From Sphaerolaimus hirsutus (Eukaryota > Nematoda > Chromadorea > Monhysterida > Sphaerolaimidae): a stretch of DNA of 64,000 nucleotides. The stretch is taken from the NCBI GenBank assembly GCA_964036195.1, contig OZ038455.1:4605855-4669854 (forward strand), given 5' to 3'. Made by a program: the position numbers and the translations under genes. How positions within the stretch are numbered: position 1 is the stretch's first letter; every line of letters starts with the position of its first letter. The notes beneath the pieces were generated by a model. It saw nothing but the letters and a program-made list of their open reading frames with translations, ran no database searches and was not told where the DNA came from. Shown one piece after another: positions 32,543 through 44,200 of the stretch.

Positions 32543-32788
32543 TACCGTATCTCCTCGAATTACCCCCGGGGGGTTTATTTTTTCAGAGTGAAAATTTTGA
32601 GAGAAAAACGTGAAAAATGCAACAATAACCACCATTTATACGTTTTTACTGGCTTATTTAATGATGTAGATTGTATAAACGATGTTCTAACGTAACACAG
32701 TAAGTGTTTTGAACGTCTGTTATGCATTTCCCAGACCACAAATTCATAGTGCCCATTTTGAGGGGGGTATTTCGAGGAAATACAGTAG
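32543..32788. mobile_element. Family IV element, short
   Basis: TACCGTATCTCCTCGAATTA at the left, TTTCGAGGAAATACAGTA at the right; a 246-bp element. A further left end (TACCGTATTACCTCG) starts at about 32925. Confidence 0.8.
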
Positions 32789-33000
32789 ATGAATACATAT
32801 TATGGAGTCGGGTGATTAAAACTAAACTTAATAGACACACGGGCAGTGAGCCGAGACTGCTAGTCATTTCTATTGTGAGCAATATCTAGTTTTATCTGGA
32901 ACGTGTTTAATAATTAGCTCCAACTACCGTATTACCTCGTAATACCCCAGCGGGTTTACTTTTTCGCCAGTTAAATTTAAATGCCAGCTAAATACAATAC

Positions 33001-33397
33001 ATTTAATGAAAGAGTACTGTGCTGTGTTTAACTGAATGTTGTCTCGATGTGTACAAACACGAACTTAATGACAAGTAACCAAGTAACCAGAAAATAACAA
33101 AGTACAATTGGCCTCCTCCATGGCACCTGGTCATTCAGGCAATAAATGGAATCGTGATCAGAGCATTTAAGAGACACTTAAACCTATGGCTTTTCTTATC
33201 AAATAAAAAAAAATATATAAAATACTTCCCTTTGATTTTCAAACTTATTGGACCCTTCCACATGGCACGCCTAGATGATCGGCATCCCTAAAAGTGGAAT
33301 GGAATGTAATTTTTATGGGCGTTCAGAAACATGAATATTGATGGAAAATTTTGAATTTCAGTATAAATTGGTACCGCACCCCCAGATTTGCAGTAAT
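33001..33397. other. No recognised gene
   Basis: AT-rich non-repetitive sequence; no open frame or splice-bounded exon of note. Confidence 0.4.
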
Positions 33398-33860
33398 GCT
33401 ATGATTACAGCTCAACGTAAAATTCCAGCATAAAATTCCATCGCAAAATTGATTACATGAAAGTGTATGATGATACAGGTCTGCAATTTTTCATGGAGAA
33501 TATGTTTATCAATACCTTCATTGTGCCCCAGAGTCATCGCCCACGGTCACTGTTATTTGATTGTGAAAATTCAAAAATTTAAGAAAAGTCAATTCTACGC
33601 CAGGTGATTGCATGCAATGACATAGCGTTGAATTGATTTTTCTTCAGCTGGCGTAAAATTTCAACGTAAAATCGAAATTAATGAATTTTCAGAATCAAAT
33701 AGAAGTGACTGTAAACGATGACCCTTGGTCACAATGAAGGTATTGATCAACGTATTGTCCATGAAAAACTACAGACCTGAATCATCATCCACTTTCATGT
33801 AATCAATTTTGCGATGGAATTTTACGCTGGAATTTTACGTCCGAGCTGTAATTGCAGCAT
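33398..33860. repeat. Foldback element with ~200-bp arms
   Basis: The left arm contains GTAAAATTCCAGCATAAAAT and CCATCGCAAAATTGATTACA; the right arm is the inverse ending GAGCTGTAATTGCAGC. The short centre (about 33600-33645) has TGCATGCA. Confidence 0.85.
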
Positions 33861-34121
33861 AAAGGCTTCTGGTCCCATTTTTTTCTACAAATTTATAAAT
33901 ACTAGACACTCTGCAAACTAACTAGCTCAACAATATGCTTATCAAATATCAAATATATTTTGTATTCCAGATGATCGTATGGTATGTTGAATGCAGCGCG
34001 CTACACTTGTACGTTATTTAGTGGTTGTCAGCCACATAAACCTCAACCTTTTTGAATGTGGTGAATGCTTCACTGTGGTAGATGAATGTTGAAGTCACAC
34101 TATGTGTAAATTCATACATTA

Positions 34122-34602
34122 ACAGACGTATTACCTTGAAATACCCCCATGGGTGTTTATTTTTTCACCAGCAAAATTTGAGGGGGGGGGGTAATTCGAG
34201 GGGGGTTTATTCGAGGGGGGGGTTTTATTATGTCGTCAGAAATTTTCGTAAGGATCGTAGTAAATAGTAGGCATTTGCATACCCAAAACAGGTAATAAAT
34301 GTGTCCAAACAGGATATATTTGGACATAAAAACGTAGATAGCTACACAAACTAGTCTATGTGTAGCTGCAATGCAAATTAACAGTAATATACATGTACAT
34401 CATGTACATTGCATACATGACGTATTTATTATGAACATGACGTACATCATTTCAAAGGGGGGGGGGGTATTTCGAGGGGGGTTTATTATTTCCCCAGCCC
34501 ATTTTTAGGGGGGGGGGGTCAATTCAAGGGGGGTTAATTCAAGGGGGGATAATTCGAGGGGGGGGGTTAATTCAAGGGGGGATAATTCGAGGTAATACAG
34601 TA
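34122..34602. mobile_element. Family IV element
   Basis: GACGTATTACCTTGAAATAC at the left (decayed TACCG) and ATAATTCGAGGTAATACAGTA at the right. The right arm carries five AATTCAAGGGGGG/AATTCGAGGGGGG words in tandem. The core matches 44440-44700 in inverse orientation. Confidence 0.8.
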
Positions 34603-34889
34603 AATATTAAAAATATTCATGTGAGTGCTCAAGTTAGGCCATCAATGTGAAAATGTGACAATGTGAAACATTTCACATCTCCACCTATACAATTTCGAGA
34701 GAACTGCACGCTAAGGATGCTTCACTGCAAAAGATAGGAGGCACAATCACAGGCCTCATTGTGCCCGATTCGTGTGTGTTTTTGCACACAATGCAGTCAC
34801 TATTTAGTAGTACAAATGCCCTTTACAAACACGATCCACAATCTTGACAAACAGGGTTAGTAGATGGCAAAGTTGCTTCCCAAGAATGC

Positions 34890-37110
34890 AATTGCACATG
34901 TATAGGGGGTTGACTTGAGTTTTTAGGGGCTGAGTTTACAATTCAGGGTTGAGTTGATGGGTGTTGATAAATTAGGGTTGAGTTGACAGAAGTTTAAAGA
35001 TAAGGGGCTGTTGACACAAGTTTAAAAATTAGAGGCTGAGTTTATGGGAGTTGAGTTGATGGGTGTTTGCCAAATTAGGGGCTGAGTTTATGGGAGTTAA
35101 CAATAACATTACCATAATCCTTAAGTGAGGCCCCCGGGGCTAAAAAATATAAATTGTGATATAATGCATTTGTGGGTTACTGATTACAATGATTTGAAAT
35201 ATGCACTCCATTCTGACAGTACATTACGATAACCCTGAAATTGAACCCAAAATGGGGCCAAAATTTTCAAATTGTGAAATGATGCATTGTGGGTTTCTAA
35301 TTGCACTGATTTGATATATAATGCACTCCATTTTGACACTACATTACCATAACCCTGAAAATGAACCACTGGGGCCAAAAACTTTCAATTTGTGAAATGA
35401 TGCATTTTTGGGTTTCTGGTTGCACTGATTTCAAATTTAGGTTTCTGATTGCACTGATTTGATATATGCACTCCATTGACACTACATTACCATAACCTGA
35501 AAAATGAACCCATGGGGCCAAATACTTTCAATTTGAGAAATGATGCATTTTCAGGTTTCTGATTGCACTCATTTGAAATATGCACTTCATTTTGACACCA
35601 CATTACCATAACCCTGAAAATGAACCACTGGGGCCAAAAAATTTCAATTTGTGAAATGATGCATTTTTGGGTTTCTGATTGCACTGATTTCAAATATGCC
35701 CAGGGCTTAAAAAATTAGAAATTGTGAAATGATTCAATGTGGGTTTCTAATTGCACTGATTTGAAATATGCACTCCGTTTTGACACTACATAACCCTGAA
35801 AACTACATAACCATAACCCTGAAAATGAACCTCTGGAGCCAAAAACTTTCAATTTGTGAAATCATTCATTTTTGGGTTTCTGATTGCACTGATTTCAAAT
35901 GTGGGTCTATGATTGCACCAATTTGATATATGCACTCCATTTTGACACTACATTACCATAACCCTAAAAATGAACCCATGGGGCCAAATACTTTCAATTT
36001 GAGAAATGATGCATTTTCGGGTTTCTGATAGCACTCATTTGAAATATGCACTTCATTTTGACACTACATTACCATCACCCTAAAAATGAACCCCCTGGGC
36101 CAAAAACTTTCAAACCATAAAATGATGGATTTGTGGGTTTCAGAGTGTAGCTATTTCAAATATGCCCAGGGCTTAAAAAATTAGAAATTGTGAAATGATT
36201 CGATGTGGGTTTCTAATTGCACTGATTTGAAATATGCAATCCATTTTGACACTACATAACCCTGAAAACTACATAACCATAACCCTGAAAATGAACCTCT
36301 GGAGCCAAAAACTTTCAATTTGTGAAATCATTCATTTTCAGGTTTCTGATTGTAGCGATTTCAAATATGCACTCCATTTTGACACTACATTACCATAACC
36401 ATAAAAATGAACCCCCTAAGCCAAAAACTTTCAAATCATAAAATGATGCATTTGTGGGTTTCTGATTGTAGCGATTTCAAATATGCACTCCATTTTGACA
36501 CTACATTACTAAAACTCTGAAATTGAACCCCTAGACCCAAAAATATCTATTTGTAAAATGATGCATTTTGCAGGTTTCTTATTGCACTGATTTGAAATGA
36601 CTCAATTTCAACTCTACATTACTGTAAGCCTTAAATTGAACCCATGGGGCTAATAAATTAGAAATTGTGAAATGATGCATTTGTGGCTTTTTGATTGCCT
36701 TGATTTGAAATATGCACTTCATTTTGACACTACATTACCATAACCCTGAAAATGAACCCCCAGGGCCAAAAATTTTCAAATCATAAAATGATGTGTTTGT
36801 GGGTTTCTGATTGTAGCGATTTCAAATATGCACTCCATTTTGACACCACATTACTAAAACCCTGATAATGAACCCCTGGGGACAAAAACTTTCATTTTGT
36901 GAAATGATGCATTTGTGGGTTTTTTATTGCAGTGATTTGAGATGTGCACTCCATTTCTACTCTACATTACCATAACCTTTTAAGTCTAACCCTTGGGGCT
37001 AAAAAATTGAAAATTGTGAATTGATGCATTTGTGGATTGATGATAGTGATTTTTTGAAATATTCATACCATTTTCACACTACATTACCATAAACCTGAAA
37101 ATGAGTTTAC
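34890..37110. repeat. ~115-bp satellite (with 30-bp minisatellite at left) inside Helitron copy 1
   Basis: Monomers contain GATTGCACTGATTTGAAATA, TGCACTCCATTTTGACACTA, CATTACCATAACCCTGAAAA and TTGTGAAATGATGCATTTGT. About seventeen diverged monomers run from 35130 to 37110, some in higher-order pairs. At 34890-35100 a GAGTTTATGGGAGTT minisatellite precedes them. Confidence 0.88.
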
Positions 37111-37506
37111 GGGAGTATCCAAATTAGGGGCTGAGTTTATGGGAGTTTCCAAATTAGGGGCTGATTTTAAGGGAGTTTCCAAATTAGGGGCTGAGTTTAT
37201 GGGAGTTTCTAAATTAGGGGCTGAGTTTATTGGAGTATCCAAATTAGGGCTGAGTTTACAGCAGTTTCCAAATTATGGGTTGAGTTTACAGGAGTTTCCA
37301 AAATTGGGGGCTGAGTTTATGGGAGTTTTCAAATTAGAGGCTGAGTTTATGGGAGCTTACAAATAAGTGGCTGAGTTTATGGGAGTTTGCAAGTTAGGGG
37401 CTGCGTTTACGAGAGTTTGCAAGTTAGGGGCTGAGTTTATAGGAGTTTCCAAATTAGGGGCTGAGTTTACAGGAGTTTCCAAACTAGGGGCTGTGTTTAC
37501 AGGATT
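37111..37506. repeat. 30-bp minisatellite GGGGCTGAGTTTATGGGAGT
   Basis: About thirteen units of GGGGCTGAGTTTATGGGAGT plus TTCCAAATTA. Because the unit is 30 bp, an open frame of repeating 10-residue units arises; it is not regarded as a gene. Confidence 0.9.
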
Positions 37507-38035
37507 TAGAGGGGGTCCCCATGGGGTGCCATTTTTGGGGGTCTCCAGGGGGTGCCATTTTCTGGAGGTACATATGGGGGTGCCATTTCAAGGGGGTCCA
37601 CATAGGGTGCCATTTTTTGGGTGGTCCCCAGGGGTGCCATTTTTTGGTGGTCCTCAGGGGGGTGCTATATTTTTTTTGCAGGGGGGTCCTAAGGGGGTGC
37701 CATTTTGGGGTGGTCCCCAGTGGGTGCCATTTTTGGAGAGTCCCCAGGGGGAGCCAACTTTGGGTGGGTCCCCAGGGGGTGCCATTTTTGTGGGGGTTCC
37801 TAGGGGGTGCCATGTTTGGGGGGTCCCCAGGGGGTGCTATTTTGGGGGGTCCCAAGGGGGTGCCATTTTTGGGGGGTCCCTAAGGGGTGCCATTTTTCGG
37901 TGGTCCTCAGGGGGTGCCATATTTGTGGGGCCCTAGGGGGTCTCATTTTTGGGCGGTTCCCAGGGGGTGCCACTTTTGGGGGGTTCCCCGGGGGGTGCCA
38001 TTTGGAGGGGGGTCCCCATTGGGGTGTCAGTTTTT
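37507..38035. repeat. 27-29-bp minisatellite GGTCCCCAGGGGGTGCCATT
   Basis: About nineteen units of GGTCCCCAGGGGGTGCCATT followed by a T/G spacer. Proline- or glycine-rich open frames on both strands are by-products. Confidence 0.9.
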
Positions 38036-38066
38036 GCAAGCCTCTGAGTAGTGGGTACCTTTAGCA

Positions 38067-38535
38067 GGATTCTCTCCAACCTTCAGTTGGGTTTTGTGGT
38101 TCTCTACAATTAATACCACAAGGATTTACAAACACAAAAAGAACAGCAAAGCACAAATGTAACCAATTGAAGATTACAACAAAGTTTGACACCTTGCAAA
38201 AACCACACTATCATATCACAAAACCTATACCACACAGAATGCACACTGCACACCATCATACCAAATCGCAAACTGTCCACATTTTACTACCGAGTTTCAT
38301 GCCCAACCATTTTACAGTTAACAGTTTTACATTTTACCAACCTAGTTTACAAAAATCCATTCCAAAACATTGCATCTTTGGTATTGGTCTTGTTATTGTT
38401 GGTACATTACATACTGCATTTCAAAACACATGCCTAGCATGTGGGCAAACTTAACTAAAGTATCATATTTTCTCCAATGGTATTAATTGTAGAGAACCAC
38501 AAAACCCGACCGAAGGTCGGAGAGAATCCTGCTAG
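38067..38535. repeat. Twin inverted Helitron 3' ends
   Basis: The last ~50 bases (38486-38535) are inverted at 38067-38117. Read on the minus strand, the inner copy has hairpin CCAACTGAAGGTTGG, then AGAGAATCCTG and CTAA, a valid CTRR terminus. The hairpin differs from the outer one by paired changes. Confidence 0.8.
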
Positions 38536-38892
38536 TTATGCATAAATGTGACATCAGCTGAACCTTGGTGACTTGGCTATTGGCCAAGAATGTTATATGG
38601 TGAATATAGCCAGCCCCACAGCACATTGATAAAAACGGTCGGTTTCTTTCGTTACGGTCATTGTTTACTGTGGAAAATATCGTGCACGTGAAAAACACAT
38701 CTAAATTTAGCTACGTGCAACCGAATGCTATGAAATTTGGTGTGCGGGTGGACGACACCTACCCCTACCTAACACTAGCCCATGACCTTCAGTAGCTTCC
38801 CATGTCCTAGTACATTCAATAAAAAATGCCCTGTGGACGACCGGTCGGTTTCTTTCTTTACGCCGTTTATCTATCATGGAGGCCGCTCAGCC
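38536..38892. other. No recognised gene
   Basis: Unique-looking sequence with a direct repeat of GGTCGGTTTCTTTC (38637 and 38843). No gene is seen. Confidence 0.4.
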
Positions 38893-39390
38893 ATAGTTGT
38901 TAAAACGTATTTACGTTTACTCGATAATTACAGATACTCTAGTACTGCGTAAATACGTTTACGTTTCCTCGCGAAAATTACTGGTACTCACTTACCTGCA
39001 AACTTTTTGAAAGTACGCGAGTACAGAAAACGTATTTTTAGGGGACCGATTATGTCATTTTGCCAAACAGAAAGTGACAAACATAGGACATTCTCGTAAG
39101 AAACACTTAGCATCTTTTTGTATAACAGAGTAAAAATTCAAAAAATGTTGACTTTTTTTTGAGAAAAATAGTAACTTTTACATTTTCTGTGAGAAAAGAT
39201 ACCCGTTTTTTACGTTTTTTTTCCACAAAAAAGTTCGTGTTTACGTTTTATCTAAAAAAGTATTTTAGTTTTGCGCAGTTTAAAAGTATTTAAAAAATAC
39301 TTTACGTGTTCTGTACTCAGGGGTAAATAAAAGAAAAATACTTTACGTTTACATTTACTTTCAAAAAAGTTCAGTACTTTTAACAACTCG
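38893..39390. mobile_element. hAT-like AGTTGTTAAAA element, ACGTTTAC word type
   Basis: TAGTTGTTAAAACGTATTTAC at the left and GTACTTTTAACAACTCG at the right; flanks CTCAGCCA and CTCAGCTA agree at seven of eight. The words are TTTACGTTTAC/GTAAACGTAAA. Confidence 0.78.
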
Positions 39391-39555
39391 CTCAGCTATC
39401 TATCTAGCCTGAGACCCTGAGCCTGAGGCTTGAAGCCTGAGGAAATTTTGGGTATTATACTATGCCTTGCACACCCCTCAAATCATTCAGCAAACTATCC
39501 TGGTGGGCAATCATTCCAGGGGGATTATTTTATTGGGAAACAAAAAAGGGGGTAG

Positions 39556-39820
39556 TACCATATTTCCTCGAAATACCCCCCCCCCCGAAATACCCCCCTC
39601 AAAATGGGCGGTATGAATTTGTGGTCCGGAAAATGCGTAACAGACGTTCAAAACACTTACCGTGTTACGTTAGAACATCGTTTATACCATCTACATCCTT
39701 ATATAAGGCTGTAAAAACTTATAAATAAAATGTGGTTATTGTTACATTTTTCACGTTTTTCTCTCAAAATTTTCACTCTAAAAAATAAACCCCTGGGGGA
39801 TAATTCAAGGAAATACGGTA
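39556..39820. mobile_element. Family IV element
   Basis: TACCATATTTCCTCGAAATA at the left, AATTCAAGGAAATACGGTA at the right; a compact 265-bp copy. Confidence 0.82.
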
Positions 39821-39980
39821 TGCATATTTACATTCATATGTGATTTTCTATTTATATAACTGCTGTCCCATGTTAGGTTATTTGAGGTACATTCTGGAGA
39901 CCCTCAACATAATTTTGTTTTCCAGAAAAAACGAGAAAATACAGACTTCATCTCATTGAAACTTAGCTCATTTCCAATCA

Positions 39981-40122
39981 TGGCACCTCTGAAATGCTTG
40001 AACGGCGCCGGCCCAAAACAGCAATGACCGAATGGCAACGGCAGTCAGCAGGCGCACGCCAACAGCGACGAACCTGCACAGAAGAAGTTCAAGAGAGACG
40101 CCAATGGCGTAGAGGTAAATTT
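39981..40122 (+). CDS. Candidate first coding exon, unknown gene (in-frame TGA)
   Basis: From ATG at 39979-39981 the frame reads MAPLKCLNGAGPKQQ, a TGA, then PNGNGSQQAHANSDEPAQKK and FKRDANGVE, followed by GTAAAT, a good donor at 40123. The segment is much more GC-rich than its flanks and ends in a basic NLS-like KKFKRD. A segment reading EVLVSEKINHKT opens after GCGCGAG at 40286 and could be the next exon, in phase. The TGA argues for a pseudogene or a base error. I do not recognise the protein. Confidence 0.3.
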
Positions 40123-40767
40123 GAGCCAGTGGCTCACCGGTCATAAGAGAATTGTGCCATTCCTTTTTTGACATTCGATTATTCACTGTGAATAAACCAC
40201 CTTGATTTTTCTTTTTTGTGATACACAAGTTTAGGATACACACCAATTCATCTTTGTAAAATTAGCTGGTAAACGCTAATTCCGGCGCGAGGTGCTGGTC
40301 AGCGAGAAAATCAACCACAAAACTCTGTTACCTTTTTTCATGTGTATGATCAATGACCAGGCGATAAAAGCTCGCCCACCAGCAAATGCTAAAAATATCG
40401 AAAATACACATGCGGTGGGCAGAATTATGCCTTTCTCATTAAATATGTTTATACCAGTTCAATTCCAAAGTTTTGCAAATTCTGAAAAAGTATTGCAGTG
40501 ACCGATTGTAAAGCATTGGTATCTTAGGCAATATCACAACAATTCAACTTATATTTTTTTGAGAAAATGCTCATAGACTAGATAATGGTGGCGAAAAATT
40601 TGCGCCAATGTACAGGTAGCTGAGTAATAAATGAAAGGAACAAAGTGCAACAAAAATAAAATATTTAGCAGTATGGACAAAGCGACACGTCCAAAATATC
40701 CAAACGTGATAATCGTCACCGAAACGCAATTTCAATAATTTTCACACTCAAATAATTAGCATCTACG
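40123..40767. other. Region downstream of the candidate exon
   Basis: Contains the possible second exon segment at about 40287-40330 (VLVSEKINHK). Otherwise AT-rich and unrecognised. It is 3' of the convergent innexin gene. Confidence 0.35.
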
Positions 40768-41047
40768 GCCCTGCACACACCAGTTGACAATTACGCCAAA
40801 TGTCAACTGGTTCCGATCCCAATGCAAAGCTTGCTGACGAGTAACACTACGAATAATTGTACGTATACACATGTTATTAATGCCGGCCTTTAAACACAGC
40901 GCAATATATTTATCAACACTCCAGCTTCATTTGCAAAATGACTTCAAACATTTGCATTTGAACGCCGTTCGTCAGCTCAACAAGCTTTCAATTGGGACGG
41001 GAACCAGTTGACATTTGGTGTGCTCGTCAACTGGCGTGTGCAGGGTC
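40768..41047. mobile_element. Family I MITE in the innexin 3' region
   Basis: GCCCTGCACACACCAGTTGACA at 40768 and its inverse at 41026-41047; TTGGGACGGGAACCAGTTGA inside matches the 84-239 copy. It lies about 40 bases beyond the innexin stop codon and so probably in the 3' UTR. Confidence 0.8.
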
Positions 41048-41086
41048 TATCAACCGACAAAGAAAACAATATGGAAGACAAAAAGT

Positions 41087-41250
41087 TCACGGCCAATCGC
41101 CGCCGCCGCCCCCTCTAGCCGCATTCAGTAACAATCTGCGCAGAGTGGCGTCCAATTGTTTGCCCGACATTCCCTCTTCATCCATCTTTTTGAGGGGTGG
41201 CGAAAATAAGTTCCATAGCGCCACTACCAATTCCGTGGTCACCATGTCGC
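41087..41250 (-). CDS. Innexin exon 8 (terminal)
   Basis: Acceptor is an oligo-C tract ending CCCAG. Encodes [16 protein letters not shown] and a variable tail ending GGGGGDWP, with TGA at 41087-41089. Confidence 0.92.
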
Positions 41251-44200
41251 CTGGGGGGGGGGGTAATTATAAATATGATTAATTTAATTTGTTTAGCCTT
41301 TTTGAGTTCACCGGAATGCAGCGGTTTCCGGTATTTTTACCTTTGCGGGGGTTGGATAGATTGCAAATCACTTCTACAGTAGGACAGATAGTTGAATGCT
41401 TTTTTTTTATTTTGGGTGGGGGGGCTTGCGGGGCCTCAATACACCTATACGCTTTTTATATTATTATATATACCCCTGCCGAACCCCCCCCCCCACCCTG
41501 AACGGGTGACGCTTTATCTTCATAACGAGTACTTTACAGACACCTGATTCTAGTAAACTAGGACGCATTCTAATCTGATTTACCTTAAATCCTCGAATTA
41601 GACCCCAGGGAAGTTATAGTTTCCTCCAACTTACAACACCACCCAAACCCCATCACAAATCATTCAGCTATCAATCTACCCAAGGAGTGATTTGCGACCT
41701 ATTGAACCCCACCAGGGTAAAAAACCTGAAGACACCTGGGTGTCACTCCCAAATCTCAAGCCCTGTAAAATTCCCTGTCAAATGTCATGCAAACTGTCAA
41801 AAGTCATGTAAAATGCCCTGAAAATGGCAAATGAGCGGTAAACAATGTGACATGTTACAGGGAAAATCTGAACAATCACAGGGCATCAAACATGACTTTT
41901 GACATTTTAATGACATTTTACAGGGCATCATACACGACTGTTGACACTTTGCATGACTTTTCACACTTTATAAGGTATTTTACATGACCTTTGAAACTTT
42001 GCAGGACATTTCACATTTTACAGGGCACTTTACAGGGTCCTGGAGGGGAAACCCCCCAGGGGGCACTTCCAGACCCTGTAAAAGACTCTGTAAAGTGTAA
42101 AAGACCTTGTAAACTATCATGTGTCATGTAAAAGACCCTGTAAAATGTCATGTGTCATGTAAAACACTCTGTAAAGTGTCATGTAAAAGACCCTGGAAAA
42201 TGTCATGTGACATGTAAAAGACCCTGTAAGGTGTCAAATGTCATGTAAAACACCCTGCAAAGTATCATGCGTATCCAAATCTTTTTTTATCAGTTCCAAA
42301 TCTTATGTTTTTGTATCCAAATCTTACTTTTTGACGTAAGATTTTGATACAAAAACATGACATTTGGATATGATAAAATAAGATTTGTATACACAGGTCT
42401 TTTGCATAACATTTTACACTTTACAGGGTCTTCTACATGACAGCACAGTTGTTAATGCGTATTTACTTTTACTCAAAAAGTACGCATACTCAAGTACCTA
42501 GTAAATACGCAAACGCATACTTTGAAAAACGTATTTGTACTCGCCTGTACGCTTACTTTTTGAGAGTACTCGAGTACAAAAGAGTAATTTTTAAGAGTGC
42601 ATCAATAGTATATTTAGCGAGTAGTAAAAGAGTAAGAGAAAAATAAAATCAACGGGTGTAAATAAAAAGTGCTCATAAAGTTTATAAAAAAACATTTATA
42701 ATGCTCCATTCTACATTTTCCAGAAAGAAACAGTAATTTCACTGGCTTTTACGCTTTCCTGACAAAAAATACTCGCATTTACGCTTTCTGTTAAGAATTA
42801 TTATTTTACTCTTATTTACTCGTGAGTAAAAGTATAAAAAAATTACTTTACGCTTTCTCTACTCGAAGGTGAGTAAAAAAGAAGTACTTTACGCCTACGC
42901 ATACTTTGAGAAAAGTTCCGTACTTTTAACAACTCTGCATGACACTTGACACTTTACAGGGTCTTTTACACTTTATATGGTCTTTTACAAGGTCCGGGGC
43001 TGTTCCAGGGCCGTTCCAAGACCGACCCGCGTGCGCGCTGATCATTCTAATGCAGAAGACCCCGTCGACGCCGAGAAATTTGTGCACGAATTTTTTCACC
43101 GACTGCGCATCAGACGTGAGGTCCGTGGCTCGCAAATAGCGCCGGATGAAGCTCACCCGCTGCGGGGGGGGGGGGGGGGGTTTGGTGACAAAAGGTTGGG
43201 TGTCAGGTTGTCACAAGTGACGGGCGAATATGGTTGTGACGAGAAGACTTTGCGATATTGATATTTTATATTTTTTACTGAAACTCGATATCGATGTAGA
43301 CTTTCGATAGCGATATGGTCCCTCGATATCGATATGGACCTTCGATAGCGATATGGTCCCTCGATATCGATATGGACCGTCGATATCGATATTCAATGGG
43401 AAAAATGGCCTACATATATACTCGAATAATTCCCCCGCCTTGAATATTCCTCCCCCTTGAATAATTCCCCCCTCTTACACGAGTGAGGACAAAATAATTC
43501 CCCTCGAATAATCCCCCCTTTAGGCATATGATGAAGTTTTTGAATCCAATTTGGACAAAAATTACATTTTTTTCATAAATAACGCATTTTTCATGAAATC
43601 AGTTCATAGAAACCTGCTTAACATTTTTGGACAAAATAATAATTCCCTCCCTTGAATAATCCCCCCCCCCTCGAATAGTTCCCCCTCAAAAGTCTGACGA
43701 AAGAATAATTTCACGGGGGATTATTCGAGTATTTACGGTATATCTGATATTCACTATGAAATTTTCTCGACGTCCATATTCCATACAATAAATAACGTAT
43801 TTGCTTGAATAATCCATCAGGGGGATTATTATTTCGCCAGACTTTTTTGAGGGGGGAGCTATTCGAGGGGGGAATTATACTAGGGGGGGGGGATAATTCT
43901 TTCGCCAAAATTTTTGAGTATCTTTCTATCAAGTCATTTGACGAAATATGCTTTTTTAACACAAAAATATGCCATTTTTGTTAAAATTTGGCACAACTAA
44001 TTGATCGAATATCTTTAAGGGGGGAGGAATTATTCTTTCCTCACTCATTGTACAAGGGGGGAATTATTCGAGGGGGATATTTTTTAAGGGGGGAACTATT
44101 CAAGCAAATGCGGTACATCGCTCAAACCCTTCGTGCGAACGTGTGTCAAGAATCAGTATACCGTATTACCTCGAAATACCCCCAGTGGGTTTATTATTTC

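Larger units (their letters stand above)
34678..38535 (+). mobile_element. Non-autonomous Helitron / HINE-like element, copy 1
   Basis: Starts TCTCCACCTATACAATTTCG after an A and ends CTAG before a T, the A/T target with TC...CTRR ends typical of Helitrons. A perfect 6-bp hairpin CCGACC-GAA-GGTCGG lies at 38506-38520, 11 bases before CTAG. The inside consists of three tandem arrays and a 3' module; there is no Rep/helicase. The second copy is at 60623-63727. Confidence 0.82.

Noticed and set aside
37139-37936. Long open frames of repeating SKLGAEF-type units on the plus strand
   Set aside because: They translate the 30-bp and 27-29-bp minisatellites; the opposite strand is open as well (proline-rich), and the same array is part of a Helitron copy.
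38167-38454. 95-codon plus-strand frame in the Helitron 3' module
   Set aside because: Copy 2 has a deletion and frame changes in the same place; no conserved protein.
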